Source: an uncultured Muribaculaceae bacterium
GTDB lineage: Bacteria; Bacteroidota; Bacteroidia; Bacteroidales; Muribaculaceae
Reading direction: 5' to 3'
NCBI GenBank assembly: GCA_910583525.1
Contig: CAJTXL010000016.1
Location: 11,048 to 75,047, forward strand
DNA: 64,000 bases
The position numbers and the translations under genes were made by a program. The notes beneath the pieces were generated by a model. That model saw only the letters and a program-made list of their open reading frames with translations, ran no database searches and was not told the origin of the DNA. Below are positions 17,275-25,216 of this stretch, piece after piece. Within the stretch, counting starts at the first letter, position 1. Each line of letters begins with the position of its first letter.

Positions 17275-18006
17275 CTACCGTTTTTTGACGGTTGCGCCGA
17301 GGGCGAGAAGGGAAATCGATGCCGGGTGGGTGCCGCCGAGGGCTGTTGCGAGGACGGCTTCGTTCATCGACGAGCCTGTGGTGATGATGTCGTCGACGAC
17401 GGCTACATTGAGGCCGTCGAGTTCGTCGCCTCGACACAATGCGAAGCAGCCGCGGATGTTCTCTGCCCTGCGGCTGTCGGAGAGCCGAGTCTGCGTGCCG
17501 TGGTTGCGGACGGCGACGAGGTTGTCGCCCACGGCAGCGCCGATGGCGTCGGCAATGCCGCGTGCTATTTCTTCGCTTTGGTTATATCCCCGGCGCAATT
17601 TTTTGCTTATGTGCATGGGCATGGGGAGCAGTACGTCGATGTCGGACACGTGGAAACCGTTTGCTTCGGGCGCAAGAGACATGAGATATTTGCCGAAGAG
17701 GGTGCCGAGCATCACGGCCAACTGTGGCCGGTCGTGGTATTTGGTGTCGCGTATGAGAGCGGCATATGCGTCGTCGGGATCGTAACGGAACCATGCCCTC
17801 ACCATGCCGGTGCGGAAAGGGGCGTTCACGAGCGCAGCCCGGTTGGCAAGGAGTTCGTGTCCGCTTTCGCTACAGAAGGGCATCGTGATGGCGCACCGAG
17901 GGCAAATGGCTTCGTGCGGCGCGGTAATGCGTCGGCATACGGGGCATCGGCACGGGGCGATGTAGCCGTCGACAAAATCTTTAAAGAACTTTGCAATAGA
18001 ACTCAC
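17275..18006 (-). CDS. comF: ComF-family phosphoribosyltransferase-like protein
   Basis: About 243 aa if the GTG at 18006 is the start (VSSIAKFFKDFVDG). An ATG at 18090 would add 28 residues with no family resemblance. A four-Cys zinc-binding N-terminus is visible (CRCPVCRR ... ICPRC). The PRTase fold follows with the conserved RGYNQSEEIARGIA and the PRPP loop VAVVDDIITTGSSM. ComF proteins support natural DNA uptake in competent bacteria, but the family is also widespread without competence. It faces the gene at 18119 across a short divergent intergenic region. Confidence 0.85.
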   Translation of the reverse strand: MSSIAKFFKDFVDGYIAPCRCPVCRRITAPHEAICPRCAITMPFCSESGHELLANRAALVNAPFRTGMVRAWFRYDPDDAYAALIRDTKYHDRPQLAVMLGTLFGKYLMSLAPEANGFHVSDIDVLLPMPMHISKKLRRGYNQSEEIARGIADAIGAAVGDNLVAVRNHGTQTRLSDSRRAENIRGCFALCRGDELDGLNVAVVDDIITTGSSMNEAVLATALGGTHPASISLLALGATVKKR

Positions 18007-18106
18007 GGTGTTGTGTGTATGGCAAATATTTGGTACTTTTGGCTTCGCCTTAAATACTATCGCTCGGCAATGCCAAAATAAATTTTGCATTGCCCTCGCT
18101 TATTCG

Positions 18107-18114
18107 TATTTTTG
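18107..18114 (+). promoter_or_regulatory. -7 box (TATTTTTG) for the gene at 18119
   Basis: TATTTTTG ends only 5 nt before the ATG, so the transcript would be nearly leaderless. Confidence 0.4.
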
Positions 18115-18118
18115 CTCT

Positions 18119-18586
18119 ATGATACTCTCAAGCATTTTCAATACGGTCGAGTTTTACGTCATCACGGCATTCATTGCGGCAGCCGTTGTGGGAGCGTCGG
18201 CAATGCCATCGCGCAAAGGCGCCGCACGCACGTTTCTGTTTTCGGGTACCTTATGGCCGTCGGACGAGCCTTCACAGCCGTGTATCGTGGCGAGAGTATC
18301 AGACTCCGGCGAACTTGAAATCCAACGGTTCGGGCTTGAAGGGTTGTATATGGACGGAGCCTACAGCCTTGCGGTGACTATAATAGGCTTCGACGTGACG
18401 ATAGAGGAGAGACTTACGCCAGGTGGACGCCGGAGTTCCGAGGCCGCAGCGGGTGCAACTGCTATTCTCGACTGTTTCGGTGCCGAGCGCTACCATTTCA
18501 ACTACCGAAGCGAGGCTACGGGGCGAAGTGCTGCCTTTTCGCTCAACATAAGGCCGGGGAACCGCATCGAACGCATCCTGTCGTGA
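18119..18586 (+). CDS. hypothetical single-pass membrane protein
   Basis: 155 aa. One hydrophobic segment near the N-terminus (FYVITAFIAAAVVGASAM, about residues 13-30) is followed by a soluble, strand-rich domain with no motif I recognise (LFSGTLWPSDEPSQPCIVAR, later YHFNYRSEATGRSAAFS). I use the ATG at 18119; the open frame continues upstream to 18008, but that stretch overlaps the promoter box. It converges on mgtE with 5 bp between stops. Function unknown; a small envelope protein is the most I would infer. Confidence 0.6.
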   Translation: MILSSIFNTVEFYVITAFIAAAVVGASAMPSRKGAARTFLFSGTLWPSDEPSQPCIVARVSDSGELEIQRFGLEGLYMDGAYSLAVTIIGFDVTIEERLTPGGRRSSEAAAGATAILDCFGAERYHFNYRSEATGRSAAFSLNIRPGNRIERILS

Positions 18587-18591
18587 CAAAA

Positions 18592-19953
18592 TCAACCTGC
18601 AAAGGCCTTGAGGCAGTAGGTTGAAATCTGCACGTAGATGAGGATGCCTACGATGTCGTTTGAAATCTGTATGAACGGGCCTGTAGCAAGTGCCGGGTTT
18701 ATATGGAGCTTTTCGAGGGTTAGGGGCACGACGGTGCCCAAAATCGACGCGAACATGACAACGGTGAACAGCGATATGGCTACCGACACTGTGACGGCCA
18801 GCTCTGTGGGCATCACCAAAAGATTGTAGACAAGTACCACGGCGGTTATGACCGTTGCGTTTAGCAAGCCTATGAGTATCTCTTTGACGAGCTGCGATGC
18901 GAAGTTCTTGATGTCGAGCGAGCCGTTTGCAAGGCCTTGTACCACAATGGCCGAAGCCTGCACACCGACGTTGCCGCCGGTGCCGCCTATTATGGGGATG
19001 AAGAGGGCCAGGGCCGTAACGGCCTGTAGCTGGCTTTCGAAAGAGCCGAGGATGATTGAGGCGAGCAGCCCCGAGGCTATTCCTATCAGCAGCCAGGGTA
19101 TTCGCGCCTTAGTCTGTGCGAATACGGAGTCGTCGGCATCGACGTCGGACGATATACCTGAAGCAAGCTGGTAGTCGCGTTCGCTTGATTCGCGCACCTG
19201 GTCCATGACGTCGTCGACGGTTATGCGTCCGAGCAGACGTCCGATAGAATCGACTACGGGCATCGCCACCAGGTCGTATTTCTCGAAGTCAAGTGCAACA
19301 TCGTCGATAGGTGTGTCGGCCTTTACGCTGACGGGGTCGGCCTCCATGACATGTTTTATTTTCGATACCGACGGGTGAGTGAGCATCATTTTCAAAGGCA
19401 GCGTGCCGCGGAGCTTGTAGTCGTTGTCGACGACATAGACGTAGTATATCTCGTCCATGTCCTCGGCCTGCAGTCGCATCTGCTTGATGCACTCGGGCAT
19501 AGACCAGTTTTCGTTTACGACAATCATCTCGGTGCCCATAAGGCCGCCGGCGGTGTCTTCGTCGTATTTGAGGAGGTCTATGATGTCACCGGCCTGCTCT
19601 ACGTCGTCGATGTGCGAGAGGATTTCGTCGCGTTCCTCTTCGTCGAGCTGCTGAATGAGGTCGACGGCGTCGTCGGTGTCGAGGTGGTCAATCTGCTTGG
19701 CGATTTCTTCGGCCGGCATGTCGCTTATGAGCTTCAGACGGTCGTCTTCGTCAAGTTCCATGAGCACATCGGCAGCGGTGTCTTCGTCGAGGAGCTTATA
19801 TAGGTACTCGGCCTCTTCTATGTCGAGGCTTTGGTACAGCTCGGCTATGTCGGCAGGGTGCAGCGTGGCAAGCTCGGACCTGGCTTTCTCGCTGTCATCG
19901 GAGTGGATGAGTTCTTTAAGCTGCTGGAGATATTCGTCGGTAAATTCTTTCAT
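18592..19953 (-). CDS. mgtE: magnesium transporter MgtE
   Basis: 453 aa. The cytosolic N domain (superhelical, Asp/Glu-rich, HPADIAELYQSLD) covers about residues 1-130. Two CBS domains cover 135-255 (NDYKLRGTLPLKMMLTHPSV; GRLLGRITVDDVMDQV). Five membrane helices fill 280-453, including the pore sequence PIIGGTGGNVGVQASAIVVQ. The N and CBS domains sense cytosolic Mg2+ and gate the channel. Its ATG overlaps the rsmA stop by 4 bp. No Mg riboswitch is visible; regulation is probably at protein level. Confidence 0.95.
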   Translation of the reverse strand: MKEFTDEYLQQLKELIHSDDSEKARSELATLHPADIAELYQSLDIEEAEYLYKLLDEDTAADVLMELDEDDRLKLISDMPAEEIAKQIDHLDTDDAVDLIQQLDEEERDEILSHIDDVEQAGDIIDLLKYDEDTAGGLMGTEMIVVNENWSMPECIKQMRLQAEDMDEIYYVYVVDNDYKLRGTLPLKMMLTHPSVSKIKHVMEADPVSVKADTPIDDVALDFEKYDLVAMPVVDSIGRLLGRITVDDVMDQVRESSERDYQLASGISSDVDADDSVFAQTKARIPWLLIGIASGLLASIILGSFESQLQAVTALALFIPIIGGTGGNVGVQASAIVVQGLANGSLDIKNFASQLVKEILIGLLNATVITAVVLVYNLLVMPTELAVTVSVAISLFTVVMFASILGTVVPLTLEKLHINPALATGPFIQISNDIVGILIYVQISTYCLKAFAG

Positions 19954-20753
19954 TTCAGGACATTTTTGCGCAGTGCTTCGAGGCGGCGCGTAAGTTCGAC
20001 AAATTGCTCTACCGACAGCTGTTCGGGCCGTAGATTGTATATTTCATCTTCGGGCAGACTGCATCCCTGAGGCAACATAGGGCGTATAGAGTTGCGGAGT
20101 GTCTTGCGGCGCTGTCCGAAGGTAGTCTTTACGACGGTCTTGAACAATTTTTCGTCGCAACCCAAGGATATGACATCGTTGCGTGTGAGCCTCACGACGC
20201 CCGACTTGACTTTTGGCGGCGGATTGAACACATGCTCCGACACTGTGAAGAGATATTCGACGGTGTACCATGCCTGAAGAAGCACGCTGAGGATGCCTCG
20301 TGCCTTGGTGCCGGGTTTTGCGGCCAGTCGTTCGGCCACTTCGCGCTGCAACATCCCCGAGCAGCAGACTACTCGGTCTTTGTAGTCGAGTACACGGAAA
20401 AAAATCTGCGATGATATGTTGTAGGGATAGTTTCCGATGACGCAGAAAGGTCTGTCGCCGGGGAAAAGGGCGTCGAGGTCCATTTCGAGGAAATCGCCCT
20501 CGACGATGCGCGGCTGCGGCTGTGGCAGGTGCGTGTGCAGCCATTCAACGCTTTCGCTGTCTATTTCGGCAAGAGTTACGTCGGATGCCGCATGCCGTTC
20601 GAGCAAGAACTGCGAGAGCACACCCATGCCCGGGCCCACTTCAAGCACGGGCGTGCCGGCATATGCGTCTAGCGTCGACGCTATGCGCTCGGCCACACCC
20701 AGGTCGGTGAGGAAATGCTGCCCGAGGGCCTTTTTGGGTTTTACTCCTGCCAT
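19950..20753 (-). CDS. rsmA: 16S rRNA (adenine1518-N6/adenine1519-N6)-dimethyltransferase
   Basis: 267 aa. RsmA (KsgA) dimethylates two adjacent adenines in 16S helix 45 late in small-subunit assembly. It starts KPKKALGQHFLTDLGVAERI. The SAM motif is VLEVGPGMGVLSQFL, and the catalytic motif IV is the N-Y-P-Y in VIGNYPYNISSQIFF. The C-terminal head domain follows (PPPKVKSGVVRL). In many bacteria rsmA pairs with other genes; here it is coupled to mgtE by a 4-bp overlap. Confidence 0.95.
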   Translation of the reverse strand: MAGVKPKKALGQHFLTDLGVAERIASTLDAYAGTPVLEVGPGMGVLSQFLLERHAASDVTLAEIDSESVEWLHTHLPQPQPRIVEGDFLEMDLDALFPGDRPFCVIGNYPYNISSQIFFRVLDYKDRVVCCSGMLQREVAERLAAKPGTKARGILSVLLQAWYTVEYLFTVSEHVFNPPPKVKSGVVRLTRNDVISLGCDEKLFKTVVKTTFGQRRKTLRNSIRPMLPQGCSLPEDEIYNLRPEQLSVEQFVELTRRLEALRKNVLK

Positions 20754-20817
20754 TGTTGCGTTGGAAGTTCGATTTTTTTTAATTTAAATTTTATAATGCA
20801 GAATGTATAATTCTTAT

Positions 20818-22401
20818 TTATAATTCGTTTTTCGGTGCCGGCGGATAGTCGATTGTGTAGTGCAGGCCACGCGACTCGCGGCGTTCTTTTGCCTGGCGCA
20901 TGATAAGGTAGCCCACGTTTATGATGTTGCGCAGCTCGCATATTTCGCGCGATGCTTTCGAGCATTTGAACAGCCGCTCGGTCTCTTCGTAGAGAATGTC
21001 GAGGCGGTTCCAAGCACGGTCGAGCCTGAGGTTCGACCTTACGATGCCAACGTATGTGCCCATAATCTGACCGACTTCGCGTATGCTTTGCGTTATGAGC
21101 ACCATTTCTTCGTTATGGCTTGTGCCTTCGTCGTTCCAGTCGGGCACGTCGGAGCGGAGTGACAGATGCCCTATTTCTTCGGCGGCATGCTTGGCTGCGG
21201 CATCGGCATATACCACGGCTTCAATGAGCGAGTTCGATGCCAGGCGGTTGCCGCCGTGGAGGCCTGTGCACGAGCATTCGCCGAGAGCATAGAGACGCTT
21301 GATGCTCGATTCGCCGTTGAGGTCCACACGTATGCCTCCGCAGAGATAGTGCGCCGCCGGAGCCACGGGGATATAGTCTTTGGTGATATCGATGCCCAGC
21401 GACAGGCATTTGCGGTATATGTTGGGGAAGTGTTTCTTGGTCTCTTCGGGGTCTTTGTGGGTTACGTCGAGATATACATGGTCGTCGCCGTGGAGTTTCA
21501 TTTCCGAGTCGATAGCTCTTGCTACGATGTCGCGCGGAGCAAGCGACAGACGTGGGTCGTATTTCTGCATGAACTCCTCGCCGCGCAGGTTGCGGAGCAC
21601 GGCTCCGTAGCCGCGCATGGCTTCGGTGATAAGGAAAGACGGGCGGTCGCCGGGATGGAAAAGCGCCGTGGGGTGGAATTGGATGAACTCCATGTCGGCC
21701 ACGGTGCCTTTGGCGCGGTAGACCATGGCTATGCCGTCGCCCGTAGCCACGAGCGGATTGGTCGTTGTCTGATATACGGCACCGACGCCGCCTGTAGCCA
21801 TGACGGTTATTTTGGCGAGGAAGGTATCGACTTCGCCACGCGCTATGTCGAGCACATATGCGCCGTAGCATGTGATGTCGGGCGTGCGGCGCGTGACAAT
21901 CTTGCCAAGATGGTGCTGGGTGATGATTTCTATTGCGAAATGGTTCTCGTAGACATCGATATCCGGGTTCTGCTTCACCGCCGCGATAAGGCTCTGCTGA
22001 ATTTCGAAGCCGGTGTTGTCGGCATGGTGGAGAATGCGGAACTCGCTGTGACCGCCCTCGCGGTGCAGGTCGAAGCTTCCGTCTTCTTTTCTGTCGAAAT
22101 CGACGCCCCACGACAACAGCTGCCGTATCTGCTCGGGCGCACCTTTGACAACTTTTTCTACGGCCTTGGGGTCGCTGAGCCAGTCGCCGGCGACCATTGT
22201 GTCGTGGATATGTTTGTCGAAATCGTCGACTTCAAGATTTGTGACCGATGCCACGCCGCCCTGGGCAAGGGCGGTGTTGGCCTCATCTAATGTCGTTTTG
22301 CATACCAGTGCCACCCGGCGGCCTTCTTTGGCGACTTTGAGGGCAAAGCTCATTCCGGCGATGCCCGAACCGATGACAAGATAATCGTATTCGTATCTCA
22401 T
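20818..22401 (-). CDS. nadB: L-aspartate oxidase
   Basis: 527 aa flavoenzyme oxidising aspartate to iminoaspartate for quinolinate and NAD synthesis. The N-terminal FAD fold YLVIGSGIAGMSFALKVAKE, the active-site region TALFHPGDRPSFLITEAMRG and the substrate/FAD segment CGGIRVDLNGESSIKRLYALGE lead to the helical C-terminal domain. Succinate dehydrogenase flavoprotein is excluded by the oxidase-type R-E-A spacing and the lack of sdh neighbours. nadA and nadC are not in this window. A gap of 64 bp separates it from rsmA. Confidence 0.95.
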   Translation of the reverse strand: MRYEYDYLVIGSGIAGMSFALKVAKEGRRVALVCKTTLDEANTALAQGGVASVTNLEVDDFDKHIHDTMVAGDWLSDPKAVEKVVKGAPEQIRQLLSWGVDFDRKEDGSFDLHREGGHSEFRILHHADNTGFEIQQSLIAAVKQNPDIDVYENHFAIEIITQHHLGKIVTRRTPDITCYGAYVLDIARGEVDTFLAKITVMATGGVGAVYQTTTNPLVATGDGIAMVYRAKGTVADMEFIQFHPTALFHPGDRPSFLITEAMRGYGAVLRNLRGEEFMQKYDPRLSLAPRDIVARAIDSEMKLHGDDHVYLDVTHKDPEETKKHFPNIYRKCLSLGIDITKDYIPVAPAAHYLCGGIRVDLNGESSIKRLYALGECSCTGLHGGNRLASNSLIEAVVYADAAAKHAAEEIGHLSLRSDVPDWNDEGTSHNEEMVLITQSIREVGQIMGTYVGIVRSNLRLDRAWNRLDILYEETERLFKCSKASREICELRNIINVGYLIMRQAKERRESRGLHYTIDYPPAPKNEL

Positions 22402-22424
22402 GGTGCGCGATGTTTTTTACGCGG

Positions 22425-22432
22425 CAAAGATA
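22425..22432 (-). promoter_or_regulatory. -7 box (TATCTTTG) for nadB
   Basis: The minus-strand TATCTTTG lies 24 nt before the nadB ATG. The -33 element is not clear. Confidence 0.5.
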
Positions 22433-22475
22433 CGACAAAGAAACGAAAGAGCGTGCGAAATAAGGAAAAAACGAG

Positions 22476-22483
22476 TACCTTTG
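22476..22483 (+). promoter_or_regulatory. -7 box (TACCTTTG) for the restriction-modification pair
   Basis: TACCTTTG ends 4 nt before the methylase ATG, giving a near-leaderless transcript. Diverges from the nadB promoter within about 50 bp. Confidence 0.45.
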
Positions 22484-22487
22484 TACT

Positions 22488-23489
22488 ATGTATATAGAAT
22501 ATATAAATGAAATATTGTGTCCCAAGATAACAGAACCGACAAAAGTCATCGACCTTTTTGCCGGTTGCGGTGGTTTATCTTTAGGTTTTGAAGCAGCAGG
22601 ATATGAAACCATCGGATATGAATTGGACGAAGCCGCTGTAAATACCTATAACAGAAATTTGATTGGAACTTGCCATCTTCAGAAATTGGAAGTAGGCTTT
22701 GAATATCCAACGGCAGACATTGTGATTGGAGGCCCTCCTTGCCAACCTTTCAGCGTTTTCGGCAAGCAAAAGGGAATTGAAGATGCACGCGATGGATTCC
22801 CCATCTTCATTGATGCCATCAGACAGATACAGCCAAAAGTATTTATGTTTGAAAATGTACGCAACTTGGCATATTCGCACAAATGGTATTTCGACCTTAT
22901 AAAGAATGAACTTAGTAAGTTAGGATACATCATTGATTTTCGATGCTTAAATGCGGTAAACTATGGCGTACCGCAAAATCGTGAAAGAATGATTGTCGTA
23001 GGACATAAATCTACATTTCACTATCCGGCAGTACATAAGAGTAAGGTAACTGTAGGCGAAGCCATCGGGGACTTGATAGACACGATTGAAGATGATAGCA
23101 AGATTTTGACTCCAAGACAGGATGAATATATTGCCATATATGAAAGAAAGTCAGCTTGTGTCAATCCGCGCGATTTGTATCCCGACAAACCGGCCCGTAC
23201 CTTGACTTGCCGGAACTTAGCAGGTTGTACAAGTGACATGCAACGTGTAAGACTTAAAGATGGAAGAAGGAGACGGTTGGTTGTCAGAGAAGCCGCACGC
23301 CTCCAAAGCTTTCCTGATTGGTTCGAGTTTGAGGGTTCTGAAATCAAACAGTACAACCAAATAGGTAATGCTGTTCCGCCTTTGCTGGCATACCAGCTGG
23401 CTTTGAGAATTAAAGAGACTTATTCAATGCCGACAATGGATAGAGAAGAAATTAAAAACAAGATAATCCCTTTATCATTATTTGACTGA
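22488..23489 (+). CDS. DNA (cytosine-5) methyltransferase of a type II R-M system
   Basis: 333 aa. Ordered C5-methylase motifs are visible: I VIDLFAGCGGLSLGFEAAGY, IV with catalytic Cys in GGPPCQPFSVFGKQ, VI FENVRNL, VIII QNRERMIVVG, IX VREAARLQSFPDWF and X QIGNAVPPLLAYQLA. The target-recognition region between VIII and IX is short. It would protect host DNA from the nuclease encoded 2 bp downstream. The pair is distinctly AT-richer than the genes on each side, a sign of transfer. The target site cannot be read from sequence. Confidence 0.93.
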   Translation: MYIEYINEILCPKITEPTKVIDLFAGCGGLSLGFEAAGYETIGYELDEAAVNTYNRNLIGTCHLQKLEVGFEYPTADIVIGGPPCQPFSVFGKQKGIEDARDGFPIFIDAIRQIQPKVFMFENVRNLAYSHKWYFDLIKNELSKLGYIIDFRCLNAVNYGVPQNRERMIVVGHKSTFHYPAVHKSKVTVGEAIGDLIDTIEDDSKILTPRQDEYIAIYERKSACVNPRDLYPDKPARTLTCRNLAGCTSDMQRVRLKDGRRRRLVVREAARLQSFPDWFEFEGSEIKQYNQIGNAVPPLLAYQLALRIKETYSMPTMDREEIKNKIIPLSLFD

Positions 23490-23491
23490 AC

Positions 23492-24484
23492 ATGGAAATT
23501 AAATTAACAGGGAAAAAGAGTGCTAAGGTCAGTAAACTAATTTATTCCATATTAGATATATTGGGGGAAGTTGGCATCCCTTTGAGCGAAACACCACGAA
23601 GACTTGAAAGAATGGCAATGGCTTGTTTAGCCGTTGGCAACATCAAATCAAACTTTCAAGAAGCTAAGTCTGCCGATGATAACTGTTTCTTGATTACAAG
23701 AGAAATAATCGCTTTTGAAAACAAGCACTATAATGAAAATATATCGCCCGGCTCTTATGATGACATCCGGCGTAAAGACTTGCTCTATCCTGTTCAAGCT
23801 GGTATCGTGCTGAATTCGTCAGCATTTGATGTGCAAGCAACCAATAATCCGACACGAGGCTATGCACTGAACCCATTGTTTGCCAAGTTACTGAAAAGCT
23901 ATGGGACTCCCCAATGGGAAAGCGAATTGGCAACATATAAAGAACAAGTAAAACTTTTAAAAGAGGAACTTGAAAGAAAGCGTAACTTAGAAAAGATTCC
24001 GGTAAAGTTACCATCAGGAACAGATTTACTCCTATCTGCCGGAGAACATAATGTACTCCAAAAACATATAGTTGAGGATTTCTTGTCAAGATTCGGTATG
24101 GGAGCCGAAATCTTATATATTGGCGATACATCAGATAAATACCTTTATAGGAATAATGAAGTATTGGAGCAAATCGGGTTCTTCACATTAGAACATGAAG
24201 AATTGCCTGATGTTGTGGCTTATAGCAGGGAAAAGAATCTCTTATTCCTAATTGAAGCGGTACATAGCGCCGGCCCAATGGACGAAATTCGAGTTATGAA
24301 GCTAAAAAAGCAAATGGGAAGCTGTACTGCAATTCCCATCTTTGTTACGACATTCTTAAATAAAAAGGAATTCAGAAAATGGGTTACCGACATTGCTTGG
24401 GAGTCTGAAGTCTGGATAGCGGACAATCCCGAACATATGATTCACTTCAACGGATACAAATTTTTGGAAATACATAAGGGATAA
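23492..24484 (+). CDS. BsuBI/PstI-family type II restriction endonuclease
   Basis: 330 aa. The N-terminal helical region (1-140) fits the DNA-binding part of the family. The C-terminal PD-(D/E)xK-type domain carries LPDVVAYSREKNLLFLIEAV, then IFVTTFLNKKEFRKWVTDIA and WESEVWIADNPEHMIHFNG, the most conserved signature of BsuBI/PstI enzymes. Known members cut CTGCAG and pair with N6-adenine methylases; here the partner is a C5-cytosine methylase, which is atypical and argues that the specificity or pairing differs. Both genes form one transcript. Low GC like its partner. Confidence 0.85.
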   Translation: MEIKLTGKKSAKVSKLIYSILDILGEVGIPLSETPRRLERMAMACLAVGNIKSNFQEAKSADDNCFLITREIIAFENKHYNENISPGSYDDIRRKDLLYPVQAGIVLNSSAFDVQATNNPTRGYALNPLFAKLLKSYGTPQWESELATYKEQVKLLKEELERKRNLEKIPVKLPSGTDLLLSAGEHNVLQKHIVEDFLSRFGMGAEILYIGDTSDKYLYRNNEVLEQIGFFTLEHEELPDVVAYSREKNLLFLIEAVHSAGPMDEIRVMKLKKQMGSCTAIPIFVTTFLNKKEFRKWVTDIAWESEVWIADNPEHMIHFNGYKFLEIHKG

Positions 24485-24517
24485 CGTATTTTGGAAGAGC
24501 TGTAGCGTAGTGCTATA

Positions 24518-24664
24518 ATGTCATCGACTAATGATTCTCGCATCACTGGCGAGAATAATAGAGAGAACGGCAATCAGTCCACAAGAGAACGACTGAAATC
24601 GTAAGGTATTGTCAAGCGTGTTGGCTCTCCAAGAAACGGATACTGGGAATTCCCATCTGAATAG
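24518..24664 (+). pseudogene. decayed C-terminal fragment of a COG2865/RecG-like DNA-binding protein
   Basis: In one frame the DNA encodes SRITGENNRENGNQSTRERL, hits a TAA (24602-24604), then reads GIVKRVGSPRNGYWEFPSE. The second part strongly resembles the terminal winged helix of AlbA_2/HATPase-type transcriptional regulators (KELGLIKRVGS..GYWEI), and ENNRENGNQ recalls their E-N-x-x linkers. No upstream remainder is present. It lies directly after the R-M genes, as expected for scrambled accessory DNA. Confidence 0.4.
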
Positions 24665-24817
24665 GTCAGATAGTAGGTCAGATAGTAGGTCAAAAAAACG
24701 ACCAATCGGGAGAATCGCCGTCAAAAGAATAGAATATAGGGGTCAAGCCGAAAAGTCGGTGCATATGTTAAAATCGGTCTGGTTCAAATACAAGACAAAT
24801 GCAGTTACAGCCCGTTA

Positions 24818-24934
24818 GGGCAAAGCCACAGAGTGGCATAGATAGCAATAGACCCGGGCAAGCGCCCCGTCAGGATGCGCGCGGCCCGGGTAAATAGTTG
24901 CACAGGCCAAAAGTGCTACAGCGTAGCGCGATAG
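24818..24934 (+). repeat. interspersed repeat, second module, in the 24485-25216 gap
   Basis: Related in inverted orientation to 57480-57597. Shared cores include a GC-rich palindrome bounded by GACCCGGGC and GCCCGGGT (24850-24890) and the phrase gtgctacagcgtagcgcgatag. Non-coding. Confidence 0.65.
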
Positions 24935-25004
24935 AGGCGTAGAACCGGGATTATCGCACCTCGACAGGGTGCTGCGTTGAGAGCATTTGTCTACCCATGG
25001 CCGC

Positions 25005-25122
25005 GCACACCAAAAGGCGTGCTTGCCATGGGCTATTGTTATTGTGCCACTCTGTGGCAATGACACCTCTAACGAGGTTTTGAAAAATTCATATCTCATG
25101 CACCGACATTTCGGCTTGTGCC
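25005..25122 (+). repeat. interspersed repeat, copy B
   Basis: 118 bp differing from 16866-16983 at one base. The upstream arm is diverged here (ccatggccgcgcac in place of ccatggcaagcac), so the 14-bp hairpin of copy A is partly lost. The rest of the gap to 25216 shows nothing. Confidence 0.85.
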
Positions 25123-25216
25123 GAATATAGCAGAATCAACAATACTTAACAGACATATAAATCCTTAAATACCCTCTATAATTTGACGCAGAGGTTCAGA
25201 CGGGTATTTGGTTAGT

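Noticed and set aside
17207..18081. Plus-strand frames over comF
   Set aside because: Antisense shadows of comF, whose PRPP loop and Zn Cys are clear on the minus strand.
21166..22290. A 374-aa plus-strand frame over nadB
   Set aside because: A shadow of nadB: no domain, no promoter, and nadB has all catalytic motifs.
24668..24694. Short tandem repeat of ggtcagatagta
   Set aside because: Only two full units, non-coding and without a plausible function.
24609..24818. 69-aa plus-strand ORF after the R-M genes
   Set aside because: Low-complexity Ser/Arg run, overlaps the broken regulator fragment in another frame, no start context.
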